DNA of 64,000 nt, from NCBI GenBank assembly GCA_025667525.1, contig CM046878.1:402497275-402561274 (forward strand), given 5' to 3'. A model generated the notes under the pieces. The model had not been told where the DNA came from. It did not search any database and was given only the letters and a program-made list of their open reading frames with translations. Shown here in pieces: positions 21,293 to 32,725 of this stretch; position 1 is the stretch's first letter, and the number at the start of each line of letters is the position of its first letter. The stretch comes from Glebionis coronaria. Lineage: Eukaryota > Streptophyta > Magnoliopsida > Asterales > Asteraceae. Made by a program: the position numbers and the translations under genes.

Positions 21293-24200
21293 ATGCGCAC
21301 TCGATCCACGTCTTATCAAGAGCCCGAGCCTCTCGATCACTTAGACATGGCCGGTGTACAAAACAACAACAACATACCACCTCCAAACAATAATAATAAC
21401 AACAACAACCCGCCTTTCAACAACATGAACAATAACAACCACAATGAGCCTCTACCGGATAATCGCCCGATGATTGAACTGCTGCAAGCTCATGTCGATG
21501 GCAACACTAATCCGATTGTTATACCAGCAATTGCAGCCAACAATTTCGAGCTCAAGTCAGGCTTTATGCAGATGGTCTCCGCTCAACTATTCTTGGGACG
21601 TACCATTGATGATCCACACGACCATATCAAGAGATTCTTGCAACTCACCAACACGGTCAAGTTCAATGGTGTTCCACAAGAGGTTATCAGGTTACAACTT
21701 TTTCCCTTTTCTTTAGAGGGACAAGCCCGGCATTGGCTTGCTAAGGAACCGCCACAGAGTATTCTCTCGTGGACGGATTTGGAAACCAAGTTTATCAATT
21801 ACTTTTTTCCACCCTCTCGTACTACCGCTTTGCGGAATGAAATCATAAATTTTGAACAAAAGTACGATGAGTCGTTCAGTGAATCTTGGGATCGTTTTAA
21901 AGATCTTTTGAGAAAATGCCCACAACATGGTTTTACCAAAGTACATCAAATCAATACTTTTTACAATGGTTTAAGCATGAGTGACCAAGATTCACTAAAC
22001 AGTGCCTCGGGGGGTAATCTTTTGGCTAAGACTTCCAATGCTGCTTGGGATATCATTGAGAATAAGTCTCGTGTGCAAACCAAGAGTGTTCAGACCAATG
22101 TCGCTAGTGCTAGCACTAGTGACAGCGACAAGCGACTGGACAAAATCACTGTGCTTCTTGAATCGCTTGTCACCCACACCGTCAGCAACAACAACAGCAA
22201 CAATGCTAAAAACGCTCAAGTTAACGCTGTCAGCCAACCTTGTGAGATATACGGTGGTCCTCACTCTTACACCACTTGTACTGCTACCCAAGACTACCCT
22301 GCTGAGAATGTGAATGCAGCATATGGCACCTACCCTCAACCTCCTTATCAAGCTAGACCTCAAGGTGACCGAAATTTGCTTAGCTACCGCTCCAACAACT
22401 ACCTCTCACCACCCGGTTTTCCCCCAAACAACCCAAACCAACAACAAAACCTTAATCGTCCTCCTCAACAACAACAACCTCGTACACCATACATCCCACC
22501 TCACAAGCAGCCACCTCCACCTCAACGAAACAACCAAGTTTACCAACAACCTGCTTATCAACCACCCGCATACAATGCTCCTACCAACCAACCCACCGCT
22601 CTTCACCAAGAAGTGGAAACTTATATGAGGACTAACGATGTGATAGTGGGAAATCTTCAGAGAGAAGTGCTCAACTTGAAAGCGGACTTGGTCAAGCAAG
22701 GGAACGATCTGAGAGCCGACATGAGAAATACGTTGGATAGCCAAACAAATGACTTGAAGAACATGATGGCTAGTTTTTTCCAAGGTAATCAACCCTCTTC
22801 TTCGGGTACTCTTCCGAGTAACACCGTTGCGAATCCAAGAGGGGAGATGAAAGCAATCACTACTTGCAGTGGTAAAGGTACCAAGGAACCCGAGCTTCCT
22901 ATACCTCCACCGGTGGTTGTGACTAAGGAAAACGAGTCACCTGCTACTATTCCTCATCCTTCTACTTCCCCAATTCCTCCGCCTCCTTCACCTTCTACCC
23001 CCATTTCCCCACCACCCGCGGTTGTGAGTGATCCTATTCCCCTAAAACCTTCTTCTTCATCCAATATACCTTATCCTTCAAGGTTGAGGAAAGAGAAGCA
23101 AAAGAGCAAGGATGATATTCAAGTTTCAAACTTTCTCAAAATGTTTAAACAATTGAATTTTAACATCTCCTTTGCCGAGGCTCTCGCTCACATGCCCAAA
23201 TACGCTAAGATGTTCAAAGATCTTCTAAACGACAAGGAGAAGCTTCTTGATATTTCCAACACCCAACTTAATGAGAATTGCTCTGCAGTGCTCTTAAGGA
23301 AATTGCCAACCAAGCTTGGTGATCCGGGTCGTTTCTTAATCCCTTACTATTTCCCGGGAGTAGAGAATTGCATGGCCCTATCCGATCTAGGTGCCAGTAT
23401 TAATCTCATGCCTCTAAGCGTTTGGAAGCAATTATCTCTCCCTGAGCTAGTCCCCACCAAAATGACTTTGGAATTAGCTAACCGTACGGTTGCTTATCCA
23501 GTGGGGATAGCCGAAGACGTCTTTGTAGGAGTCGACAAATTCACTTTTCCTGCTGATTTCGTCGTTGTTGACTACGACATGGACCCTCGTGTGCCATTGA
23601 TCGTTGGTCGTCCATTCCTGAGGACCGGTCGCACTCTCATCGATGTTGAAGCTGGTGAGCTTATCATGAGAATGGGTGACGATAAAATCGTCTTCAACAT
23701 GGGAAAGCTTTCTAAACAGCCTTATTCATACGAGAGTCTTAATTGTATTGACGTTCTTGATGAAGCTTGTGAAGAACACTTCAAAGATGCTTGTAAAAGT
23801 ATTCCTACCTCTCTTCCAAATGTTGAGACCGTTTTCTCTATCGACTCATCACTATCTCTATTTGGAGAAAGTGATTTCCTTTGGAAAGATTTGGAAGCCA
23901 CTATGGGAGATGTGAATTTAGACAATGACGATTCTACTACCAATTGGGATGAAGATCTCCGCCTCATTGAAAACCTTCTCAAAGAAGACAATCTTTCTCC
24001 TCTATCTCCGACGGTTACTGCTATTGATCCTCCTTCTCCTAAAGAGGTGACTAATCATGATCCATCGTTAGTTTCACCATCTATTGAGGATCCTCCAACT
24101 CTTGAGCTTAAGGACCTACCTCCTCATCTTGAGTACGTTTTCCTTGAAGAAAACGAGAAGTCGCCCGTCATCATCGCAAAGGACCTAAAAGAAGAAGAAA

Positions 24201-24607
24201 AAGCCCGACTTGTCGCCATGTTGAAGAAGCATAAAACAGCTATCGCTTGGAAAATCTCCGACATTCGTGGAATTGATCCTCACTTCTACACACACAAAAT
24301 TCTCATGGAGGACGACTTTAAGCCCACTATTCAAAGCCAACGAAGGGTGAATCCAAAAATCCATGAAGTCATCAAAACAGAGGTTATCAAACTTCTTGAT
24401 GCGGGTATGATTTACCCTATTTCGGATTCACCATGGGTTAGTCCAATCCATTGTGTGCCTAAGAAAGGCGGCAACACCGTTGTGCCCAATGCAAACAACG
24501 AGCTGATTCATACCCGTCTCGTCACTGGGTGGAGAGTTTGTATAGACTACCGCAAACTCAATGATGCCACGAGAAAGGATCATTTCCCTTTACCTTTTAT
24601 GGACTAA
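21293..24607 (+). pseudogene. A Gag-protease-RT N-terminus (1104 codons, ends at TAA in RT)
   Basis: The first ATG after the leader opens one frame. Residues 30-60 are Asn-rich. Capsid spans about 60-270 (LFPFSLEGQARHWLAKEPP, FINYFFPPSRTTALRNEI, FYNGLSMSDQDSLNSASGG). The zinc knuckle at 317-329 has Tyr at 320 where its relatives have the second Cys. Pro/Gln-rich stretches run to about 620. The protease has D-L-G-A-S at 698-702 and VGRPFLRTGRTLIDV near 770. An acidic linker and the RT start (RRVNPKIHEVIK, GWRVCIDYRKLND) follow. The frame ends at TAA 24605-24607, a CAA (Gln) codon in B and C. Gag and Pol are fused in one frame without a frameshift site. Confidence 0.95.
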
Positions 24608-26326
24608 ATGCTTGAACGTCTAGCGGGTAATGAATATTACTGCTTTCTTGATGGTTTCTCGGGTTATTTTCAAATACCCATCGATCCCCAAGATCAAGAG
24701 AAGACAACATTCACTTGTCCCTATGGCACATTTGCTTACAAAAGAATGCCTTTTGGCTTATGTAATGCACCCGGGACTTTCCAAAGGTGCATGTTGGCTA
24801 TCTTCCATGACATGGTTGAACACACCATGGAAGTCTTCATGGACGATTTCTCGGTCTTTGGGGATTCCTTCTCTTCTTGCCTTGCCAATTTGGAACGAAT
24901 TCTTAAGCGGTGCGAAGACACTCGCCTTGTTCTGAATTTGGAAAAATGCCATTTTATGGTAAAAGAAGGCATTGTGCTAGGACACAAAATTTCTAAAGCC
25001 GGTCTTGAAGTCGACCGTGCTAAAGTAGATGTCATAGCCAAATTACCTCCACCTTCAACCGTGAAGGGTGTGAGAAGCTTTCTGGGTCATGCGGGCTTCT
25101 ATCGTCGTTTCATTCAAGATTTCTCTAAAATCGCTCGCCCGATGACCCACCTCTTGGAAAAAGATACTCCTTTTATCTTTTCCAAAGAGTGCCTTGAAGC
25201 CTTCAACTTGCTTAAGGATAAGCTTACTAAGGCACCCGTCTTAGTTACCCCTAATTGGGAGCTGCCTTTCGAGTTGATGTACGATGCTAGCGACTTTGCT
25301 ATTGGTGCGGTTTTGGGCCAAAGAGTGAATAAACACTTCCAACCAATCCACTATGCTAGCAAGACAATGACGGGGGCACAATTGCATTATACGACAACCG
25401 AAAAAGAGCTTTTAGCTGTTGTCTATGCCTTTGAAAAGTTCCGCCCCTATCTTGTCCTTTCCACCACTATCGTTTATACGGACCATTCTGCGTTGAAGTA
25501 CTTGATGACAAAGCATGATTCTAAGCCAAGACTTCTTCGCTGGGTTTTACTCCTTCAAGAATTCAACATTGAAATTCGTGACAAGAAAGGAGCTGAAAAC
25601 CTAGCCGCGGATCATCTGAGCAGACTTGAGGATCCATATCAAGGGGATCATCCGAACAAAGAGATCAATGATTCTTTCCCCCTTGAGACCTTAATGTCTA
25701 TAGATCTCAATCTCGATGGCACCCCGTGGTTTGCGGATATTGAAAACTACTTAGCGGGCGGTGTTCTCATCCAAGGGTTAACATCCCAACAAAAAAAGAA
25801 GTTCTTGAACGATGTTAAGACTTACTTTTGGGATGACCCTTTTCTATTCAAACAATGCACTGACTTGATTATTTGCCGATGTGTTGACGGACCGGCCGCT
25901 TTGGACATTCTCCAGGCTTGCCACAAAGGACCCACCGGTGGTCACTTTGGTCCCAACTACACTGCCAAAAAAGTGTTTGATTCGGGATTCTATTGGCCCA
26001 CCATTTACCGTGATGCTCAAGAGATGGTTAAACATTGTGATTCTTGCCAAAAACAAGGCAAGATCACACATAAAGATGAGATGCCTCAAAATTTCATACA
26101 AGAATGTGAAATCTTTGATGTATGGGGCATCGACTTTATGGGGCCATTCCCTTCTTCTGAAGGCAACAAATACATCCTTGTCGCTGTTGACTACGTTTCC
26201 AAATGGGTTGAAGCCAAGGCTTTACCCACTAACGACGCGAGGGTGGTTTGTAAATTCTTGAAACAATTGTTTGCTCGATTCGGTGTTCCTCGTGCTATTA
26301 TCAGTGACCGCGGGACTCATTTTTGA
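24608..26326 (+). pseudogene. A RT palm-RNase H-integrase (572 codons, between two stops)
   Basis: It continues in the same frame. RT has [28 protein letters not shown] and the catalytic FMDDF at residues 77-81. RNase H spans about 225-345 ([37 protein letters not shown]). The integrase zinc domain is at about 437-480 (HKGPTGGH...CDSCQKQGK). The integrase core carries the first Asp at about 509 (WGIDFMGPF) and the second at about 567 (ISDRGTHF). The frame ends with TGA at 26324-26326, where C reads TGC (Cys). All catalytic residues visible here are intact. Confidence 0.95.
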
Positions 26327-27010
26327 AACGATCAATTTGCAAGAGTCATGGCGAAGTATGGTGTCAATCACCGTCTTTCCACCGCTTATCATCCTCAAAC
26401 CAACGGTCAAGCCGAAATACCCAACCGTGGATTGAAAAGAATTTTGGAACGTACTGTGGGAGAGCATCGCGCCGCGTGGGCCGATAAGTTAGATGATGCT
26501 CTGTGGGCTTTCCGTACTGCTTACAAGACCCCGATCGGCTGTACGCCCTATCGTCTTGTGTACGGGAAAGCTTGCCAACTCCCTATCGAGCTGGAACATA
26601 AGGCATACTGGGCCTTGAAGTGGGCTAACTTCGACATCAACAAAGCCGGTGATTTTCGCAAGATTCAACTCAACGAGCTACAAGAATTGAGGAATCAAGC
26701 TTACGAGAACTCATTGATCTACAAGGAGAAGACTAAGATGATCCACGATGCTAAAATCAAGAACCGAGAGTTCCACGTTGGTGATCAAGTCTTACTCTTT
26801 AACTCTCGGTTGAAGATCTTCTCAGGCAAGTTGAAGAGCCGCTGGTCTGGTCCACTCACCATCGCAAATGTTTTTCCCTATGGCACCATTGAGCTTTCTC
26901 AGCCAAATGGGCCCAACTTCAAGGTGAATGGCCATCGTTTGAAATTGTACTTTGGTGAGAACATCTCTCAAGAGATGATTCCATCCCTCACCACGTTCCC
27001 CATGATCTAA
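26327..27010 (+). pseudogene. A integrase C-terminal part
   Basis: Same frame to the natural stop TAA at 27008. It holds the integrase catalytic Glu (QTNGQAE, Glu codon at 26414), ALWAFRTAYKTPIGCTPY, and the C-terminal module (GDQVLLFNSRLKIFSGKLKSRWSGPLTI). No chromodomain follows, as is usual for Athila. The first ATG in this piece (26348) is not a likely true start. Confidence 0.93.
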
Positions 27011-27353
27011 TTTTGGGTCGAGTTAGGGTCGTGACTCGGTTATCAAAAACAAGCGCTCCTCGGGAGGCAGCCCGAGTATCTATCCTTTTATGTTTTCACC
27101 TCCTAAGTGTAGGGGACCTCTATAGGTATTTGTCTGTGTGTGGTGATGTGATTACAGGGATTAGTGCACTCTTGGAACCTACGAAGAACCGTGCTCCTGT
27201 GTTATCCGAAATCCGGTTCTATCTCTCAACTATCGTGATTCAATTTTCTTCATAGTCACATTTGAAATTGATCACGTTAGTCGTCTCTTCCTTAACTTGA
27301 TTTAACCAACGTGCACAATGTCATAAGTGTAGGGGAGACTTTTCCCACATGCT

Positions 27354-27393
27354 TAAACATTGAGGACAATGTTTATCTTAAGTGTAGGGGGGA
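27354..27393 (+). promoter_or_regulatory. Internal hairpin plus PPT-like unit of A
   Basis: Arms TAAACATTG (27354-27362) and CAATGTTTA (27367-27375), a perfect 9-bp stem, enclose AGGA. AAGTGTAGGGGGG begins at 27380. It lies 1.5 kb upstream of the LTR. Confidence 0.7.
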
Positions 27394-28879
27394 CTTCTAT
27401 CGAAGTTTTAAGTGGACTTTTCCATGAAAATGCCTTCATTTAACCGGAAAATCCTATTTTTCAACATTTTTCAAATTTTTTTATTAACTTTGGCCATTTA
27501 GTCGTAATTTTTAAATTTTTATCTTTGCTTTCATATGTATATATCCCGCAATAAAGTCAAAAATATTAATAAAGTGGTGTAGCTAGTTTAGAAGTCTTTG
27601 ACATATTAGGCCCGTTGCGTTTATTTTGACTCAACCCGAATAGACTTATCTAAGTTTATTCTAGCTAGTATCCTTAACCATGTAGACCTTAATTGGTTTA
27701 TTAGGCTAAGTATCCACGAGTCTCATTACTTGAGATTTTAAATTGTGGAGGACGAGAAATGATAGAGTCAATTATAAGTCGGTATTCTTGCACAAGCTCA
27801 CTTGGTGTAATTATTTGCCTATTCTCCCATCACTTGCTAATAATTTATCTGCAATAAGTAAGGTCGTACGATTTGAAAAGTTACTTAGCTTCAAGCCCAA
27901 GATCGTTTAAAAGTTGCTCGGTAATGATAAGAGTTCATAGCCAAGGCATAACTTATGAAGCGGGGCGCGAAGATTGGCGAGTCCGAAAAGGCCCTAACAA
28001 GGCATGAGGATTCCATTTTATTGCTAAAGATCCAAAGTGATGTGAAAAGCATTATTCCCAAAGTCAATATGAAGGATCAAGACTCACGACGAAAAGCAAT
28101 CAACTCCCATAAAGATGATGGAGAAGTCTATCCGAAAAGACCCTAACAAGGTATGAGGATAAATAGATCCAAGTCCGAAAAGGAGGCGGATCGTTGTATC
28201 TCAAAATCCCAATTAGAGATTGAAGAATAATCATGAAGTCGTGGTCAACAAAGTTGGAGTACCTCTCAAAAGTCTCCAAATGAAGAAACTCTATGAACGA
28301 TGAGAAGACCATTATCTCAAGCATGTCTCTCAAGATATGAAGTATGAAGTACATGCCAAATATCGGCCCGAGAAAGGTCTCAAATCGTGAACCGAGTTAT
28401 GCCAAGATATGAACTTTTTGATATCCCGAGAAGCAGTTTTAAGAGATTTTGTCCTTTAGCTAACTATTGATCAAATCGTCCTACTTTGCTTTCAGCCTAA
28501 ATAAACTATCGAAATAAGTCCAAAAAGGCATCGTCATGATCATTCTAAGACCAAAAATAAAATATAAGAGATACACCTAGGAATAAGGGAGTTTAAGCAT
28601 TTAATTAAGCCATGTGTGTAAGTGTTTGATTTACTAACTTATAATAACAATGATCTCGTTTTTAAGCTTAGTTTGGGGAACGTGAAACTTGAGGGTGATA
28701 AATCTTCGCAACACCAAAGCCCTAATGTAAGTCATTGATTTCTTTGCAAGTTATTTCCATCCTTTTGTTTATTTTAAAGTTTTAATTTCTCTTAGTATTT
28801 TAATTTTTATTTAGTAGTATTTGAATAAGGCCAAGGTTGATTGATTATGAGAAAAGTGTAAAATTGCTTTATCACTAAG

Positions 28880-28919
28880 CATTGCATGAGGGCATGGCAA
28901 TGGTTAAGTGTAGGGGATT
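28880..28919 (+). promoter_or_regulatory. Hairpin plus terminal polypurine tract of A
   Basis: Arms CATTGCATG (28880-28888) and CATGGCAATG (28893-28902) enclose AGGG. AAGTGTAGGGG (28906-28916) and ATT then lead to the LTR. Confidence 0.8.
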
Positions 28920-30356
28920 TGATAGGTGTGTAAACACCCATCCTTTTACCACTTAATTCTGGCTAAAACAAGACCAAAACACGTATTTAATATCATTTGT
29001 TTGGAATTATGCGTGGTTTTTGTGTTTATTGTGTTTTCAGAGCCAACCGGATGAATATTGGAGAAAACGTGGGATTGCACGGGCTTTATCGAAGAAAAAG
29101 ACTCAAGATGAAGTCTATTGTCCAAGAGATGCAAAAGATTTGAAGTCACTGGGCCTATTCGAAGATTTATAGAAGAAAAGGACCAAAGATGGAAGATTTA
29201 TATAAGTCGAAGAAACTCAAGTCTATTAAACGAAGAAATTAAAAGACGAGTTGAATTTAATCGACGACAAATCCCGAATCAGAATCGAAAACGTCAACTT
29301 TTCTGAAAAGACGAGAAGACAAGAAGAACGGGAGAAAGCCCACTCACCAACCAAAAGACAAGACTATATAAAGCCCTCCCCTCACACACTTTGGGGAGAG
29401 TTTTTAGTTTTTCCTTTCTGTTTTTCTCCTCCTATTTCGTAGGAAAACCATCTCCCTTAAGGAGTGGTTCTTCATCTTCTTGATTTGTTCTTTTAATCTT
29501 GTAAGTTTGATCTTTTCCTTTTGTTTCCTGAATCTTAATCATCAATACAAGCTATCCTTTAATCTTTTTATTCATCTTGTTCTTCATCATCTTTTTATTG
29601 CAAGTTCTTAAGTTTTTATTTGATTCAAGTTTGACTTTAAAGTTGTTGAATTTGTGTTTTTATTGTTGGGATTTGTTGGTTATGATATTTGAATGATTAT
29701 TGGTTAATTTGGTAAACCCTTTTTGCTTATTTTGTTTGATTTTGATTAAAAACGAATTCCCTGTTTTGTTTCTGCTTTTACTGTTCTTGTCTGGCATTCC
29801 GAATAGACCATATGTATTCCCCCTTATTCGGTATATTCAGTATTCCGAATTGCCACTTTATTTGTTTCCTTATTCGGAATGTTAGGACATTCCGAATTGA
29901 GCAATTATTCCGTATAGGGCCATATTCCGAATTGCTCCTTTATTCCGCATAGTAAATCTTTCCGAATAGCATTTTCCTTTCATTCCTTATTCGGAATATT
30001 GAGATATTCCGAATTTCCATTTTATTTTTCCCTTATTCGGAATGTTTTGGACATTCCGAATTGAGCTTATATTCCGCATAGGATATTTTTCCGAATAGGA
30101 CCCTATATTCCGCATAGGCCATTTTATTCCGAATAGGGTGTTTTAAGTAGCTGTTTGATTTAAAGTTTTAATTCAAGTTCTACTTTTTAATTGTTTAAGT
30201 TCAAATCTTTGTTTACTTCATGCATTTATCCTTTTAATAGAATAGAAAACCAAACCCCTTTTTGTCACCAAGAACAAATCATTCCACTTTAAGCTGTGAT
30301 CAATTCGAGAGGATTCCGAGAATCGAACTTTCAAACGAGTAAAATCTATAGTTTCA
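28920..30356 (+). repeat. 3' LTR of element A
   Basis: 1437 bp, same ends as the 5' LTR. Dyad GGTGT/ACACC at 28925-28938, TATATAAA at 29365-29372, leader hairpin at 29446-29469, word array at about 29797-30142. The TSD tttat follows. Confidence 0.97.
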
Positions 30357-30361
30357 TTTAT

Positions 30362-31084
30362 CCTATCTCCGATAGCCCATGGGTGAGCCCAATCCATTGT
30401 GTCCCTAAAAAGGGAGGAATGACCGTTGTGCCTAATGAAAACAACGAGTTAATTCCCACTCGTGTTGTGACCGGTTGGAGGGTGTGTATTGACTACTGAA
30501 AGTTAAATGACGCCACTCGTAAAGACCACTTTCCTTTGCCCTTCATGGATCAAATGTTGGAGCGACTCACGGGAAATGAATTCTATTGCTTTTTAGATGG
30601 TTTTTCCGGTTACTTTCAAATCCCTATCGACCCTCGTGATCAAGAGAAGACTACGCTTACGTGTCCTTATGGAACGTTTGCTTATTGTAGGATGACTTTC
30701 GGACTTTGTAATGCACCGGGTACGTTTCAACGGTGTATGATGGCAATTTTTCACGATATGATCGAGAAGTCGATGGAAGTGTTTATGGATGACTTTTCGG
30801 TGTTTGGCAATTCGTTCACGTCATGTTTGTCTAATCTCGAGCAAATGTTAAAACGTTGTGAAGAAACCAATCTTGTGCTTAATTGGGAAAAATGTCATTT
30901 CATGTGTAAACAAGGAATCGTCTTAGGACATAAGGTCTCGAAAGCGGGGATTGAGGTCGATAAAACTAAGGTAGACGTCATCGCCAAGTTACCTCATCCC
31001 AAAACCGTTAAGGGAGTTAGGGGTTTCCTAGGCCACGCGGGCTTTTATCGTCGTTTCATCAAGGCTTTTATCGTCGTTTCATAA
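30362..31084 (+). pseudogene. B RT, continuation after A
   Basis: It resumes at PISDSPWVSPIHCVPKK in the frame left at 19639. A CGA-to-TGA stop lies at 30497. RT landmarks are [26 protein letters not shown] and [12 protein letters not shown] (catalytic Asp pair present). The frame ends just after [13 protein letters not shown], where a 23-bp duplication (31040-31088) marks the point at which about 690 bp, including all of RNase H, are missing relative to A. Confidence 0.93.
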
Positions 31085-32329
31085 TCAAGGGTATGATGAC
31101 ACAACAAAAGCGAAAATTCTTTCGTGACGTCAAGTTCTATTTTTGGGACGACCCTTACCTCTTTCGAGTATGTGCGGATCAACTCGTTCGACGTTGTGTT
31201 TTTGGTGCTGAAGCTTCTAATATCCTTAGAGCTTGTCACGAGAGACCCACTGGTGGTCACCATGGTGCTAATCTCACGGCTAAGAAAGTGTTCGATGTCG
31301 ACTTCTTTTGGCCTTCTATCTATCGTGATGCACACGCACTTGTGAAGTCGTGTGATTCGTGCCAACGTCAAGGAAAATCGTCTCAAACGTGATGAAATTT
31401 CACAAAACATAATTCAAGTGTGTGAAATTTCTGACATTTGGGGCATAGACTTTATGGGGCCGTTCCCATCGTCTCATGGTAACAAGCATATCCTCGTCGC
31501 GGTGGACTACCTTTCTAAGTGGGTGGAAGCTAAGGCTTTACCTACTTATGATGCTCGTGTGGTAGTGAAGTTTTTGAAGCAACTATTCTCTCGGTTCGGA
31601 ACCCCTCGTGCTATTATAAGCGATCGTGGAACCCATTTTTGTAATGACCAATTCGAGAAAGTCTTAAAGAAATATGGAGTTACTCATCGTCTTTCTACGG
31701 CTTATCACCCGCAAACGAGTGGGCAAGTCGAGGTTTCGAACCGAGCTTTGAAGAGGATTTTAGAGAGGTCGATTTGAGAAAACCGTGCTTCATGGTCCGA
31801 CAAACTCGATGACGCTTTATGGGCCTTTAGGACCGCTTATAAGACACCTATCGGTTGCACTCCTTATAAGTTAGTCTATGGGAAGAATTGTCATTTGCCC
31901 ATTGAATTGGAGCACAAGGCATATTGGGCCCTTAAGCATGCAAACTTTGACTTAAAGACCGCGGGAGATTACCGGAAAATACAATTGAATGAATTGGATG
32001 AATTAAGAGACAATGCTTATGAAAATTCATTGATTTTCAAAGAAAAGACTAAAAAGTTTCATGATTCAAAAATTAAAAACCGGGTTTTTAGCATTGGTGA
32101 TCAAGTGTTACTTTTTAACTCTAGACTTAAGATATTTTCTGGGAAATTGAAATCTCGTTGGTCGGTTCCTTTCACTGTTACACAAGTGTTTTCTTATGGG
32201 ACCATCGAGCTAGCTCAAGATGATGGTCCTAATTTCAAGGTGAATGGACATAGGCTTAAGCACTACTTTGGTGGGGAAATTCCTTCAATGGTTGACCTCG
32301 ACCAAGTCACCTTCCCCAATGATAATTAG
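31085..32329 (+). pseudogene. B integrase
   Basis: After the deletion the sequence re-enters at [19 protein letters not shown]. The zinc domain follows ([10 protein letters not shown]...CDSCQRQGK), then a frameshift near 31380. The core has [17 protein letters not shown] and QTSGQVE, with a stop at 31775 (GGA to TGA). The C-terminal module is GDQVLLFNSRLKIFSGKLKSRWS, and the terminal stop is at 32327. Catalytic Asp, Asp and Glu are all still readable. Non-functional as it stands. Confidence 0.92.
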
Positions 32330-32725
32330 CATTGAGGGGATCGACTTGAGCTCATGACTCGGTAATCAAAAACGAGGTGCCTCGTGAGGGAGATCCCATG
32401 CTTATCCTTTTATGCTTACTAATAACTAATGAGAGGGGATTTGTGCCCTTCCAACTCGTTGTCTCGTGGTTGTTTGTGATTGTGTTATCTAGATCATCAT
32501 CATCATCTACGATTGAAGACTCTCGTGTTCGTTTAAGTAAGCCTCCATCGTTTGCTTGAAGAAGTTTTTCACGAATCCATTGACATATCCTTTATTGTTC
32601 TAACAATTATCTTTTAGCATAATTAATAAACGGCTTTAGATATATTGTTGATCACCCTTTCCATGCTAGATCCTAAGCATTCGATTCTTCGTCTCTAGTA
32701 TGGGGGTGCTCCACCTTTAGACTCG

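Larger units (their letters stand above)
27011..28919 (+). other. 3' noncoding region of A
   Basis: 1.9 kb where Athila elements may carry an env-like frame; no frame above about 85 codons is present. It holds three internal AAGTGTAGGGG tracts (27105, 27325, 27380) and one strong hairpin (27354-27375). A block at about 27840-28460 is clearly shared with B (33420-34070). The phrase ccctaacaagg(c/t)atgagga occurs twice in each element. Confidence 0.85.
19640..30356 (+). mobile_element. Element A: near-complete Athila-like retrotransposon
   Basis: 10.7 kb with two 1437-bp LTRs, PBS, one gag-pol reading frame, 3' noncoding region, PPT and a perfect TSD. About two dozen differences between the LTRs by eye (roughly 1.7%) make it the youngest dated insertion in the window. 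It has no env-like frame. Two nonsense codons prevent a full product from this copy. Confidence 0.97.

Noticed and set aside
24605..24607. Readthrough stop separating Gag from Pol in A
   Set aside because: It lies inside RT rather than at the gag-pol boundary, and the codon is Gln in B and C.
27011..28919. Possible env-like gene, as found in some Athila elements
   Set aside because: No frame above about 85 codons, and no signal peptide or transmembrane pattern.
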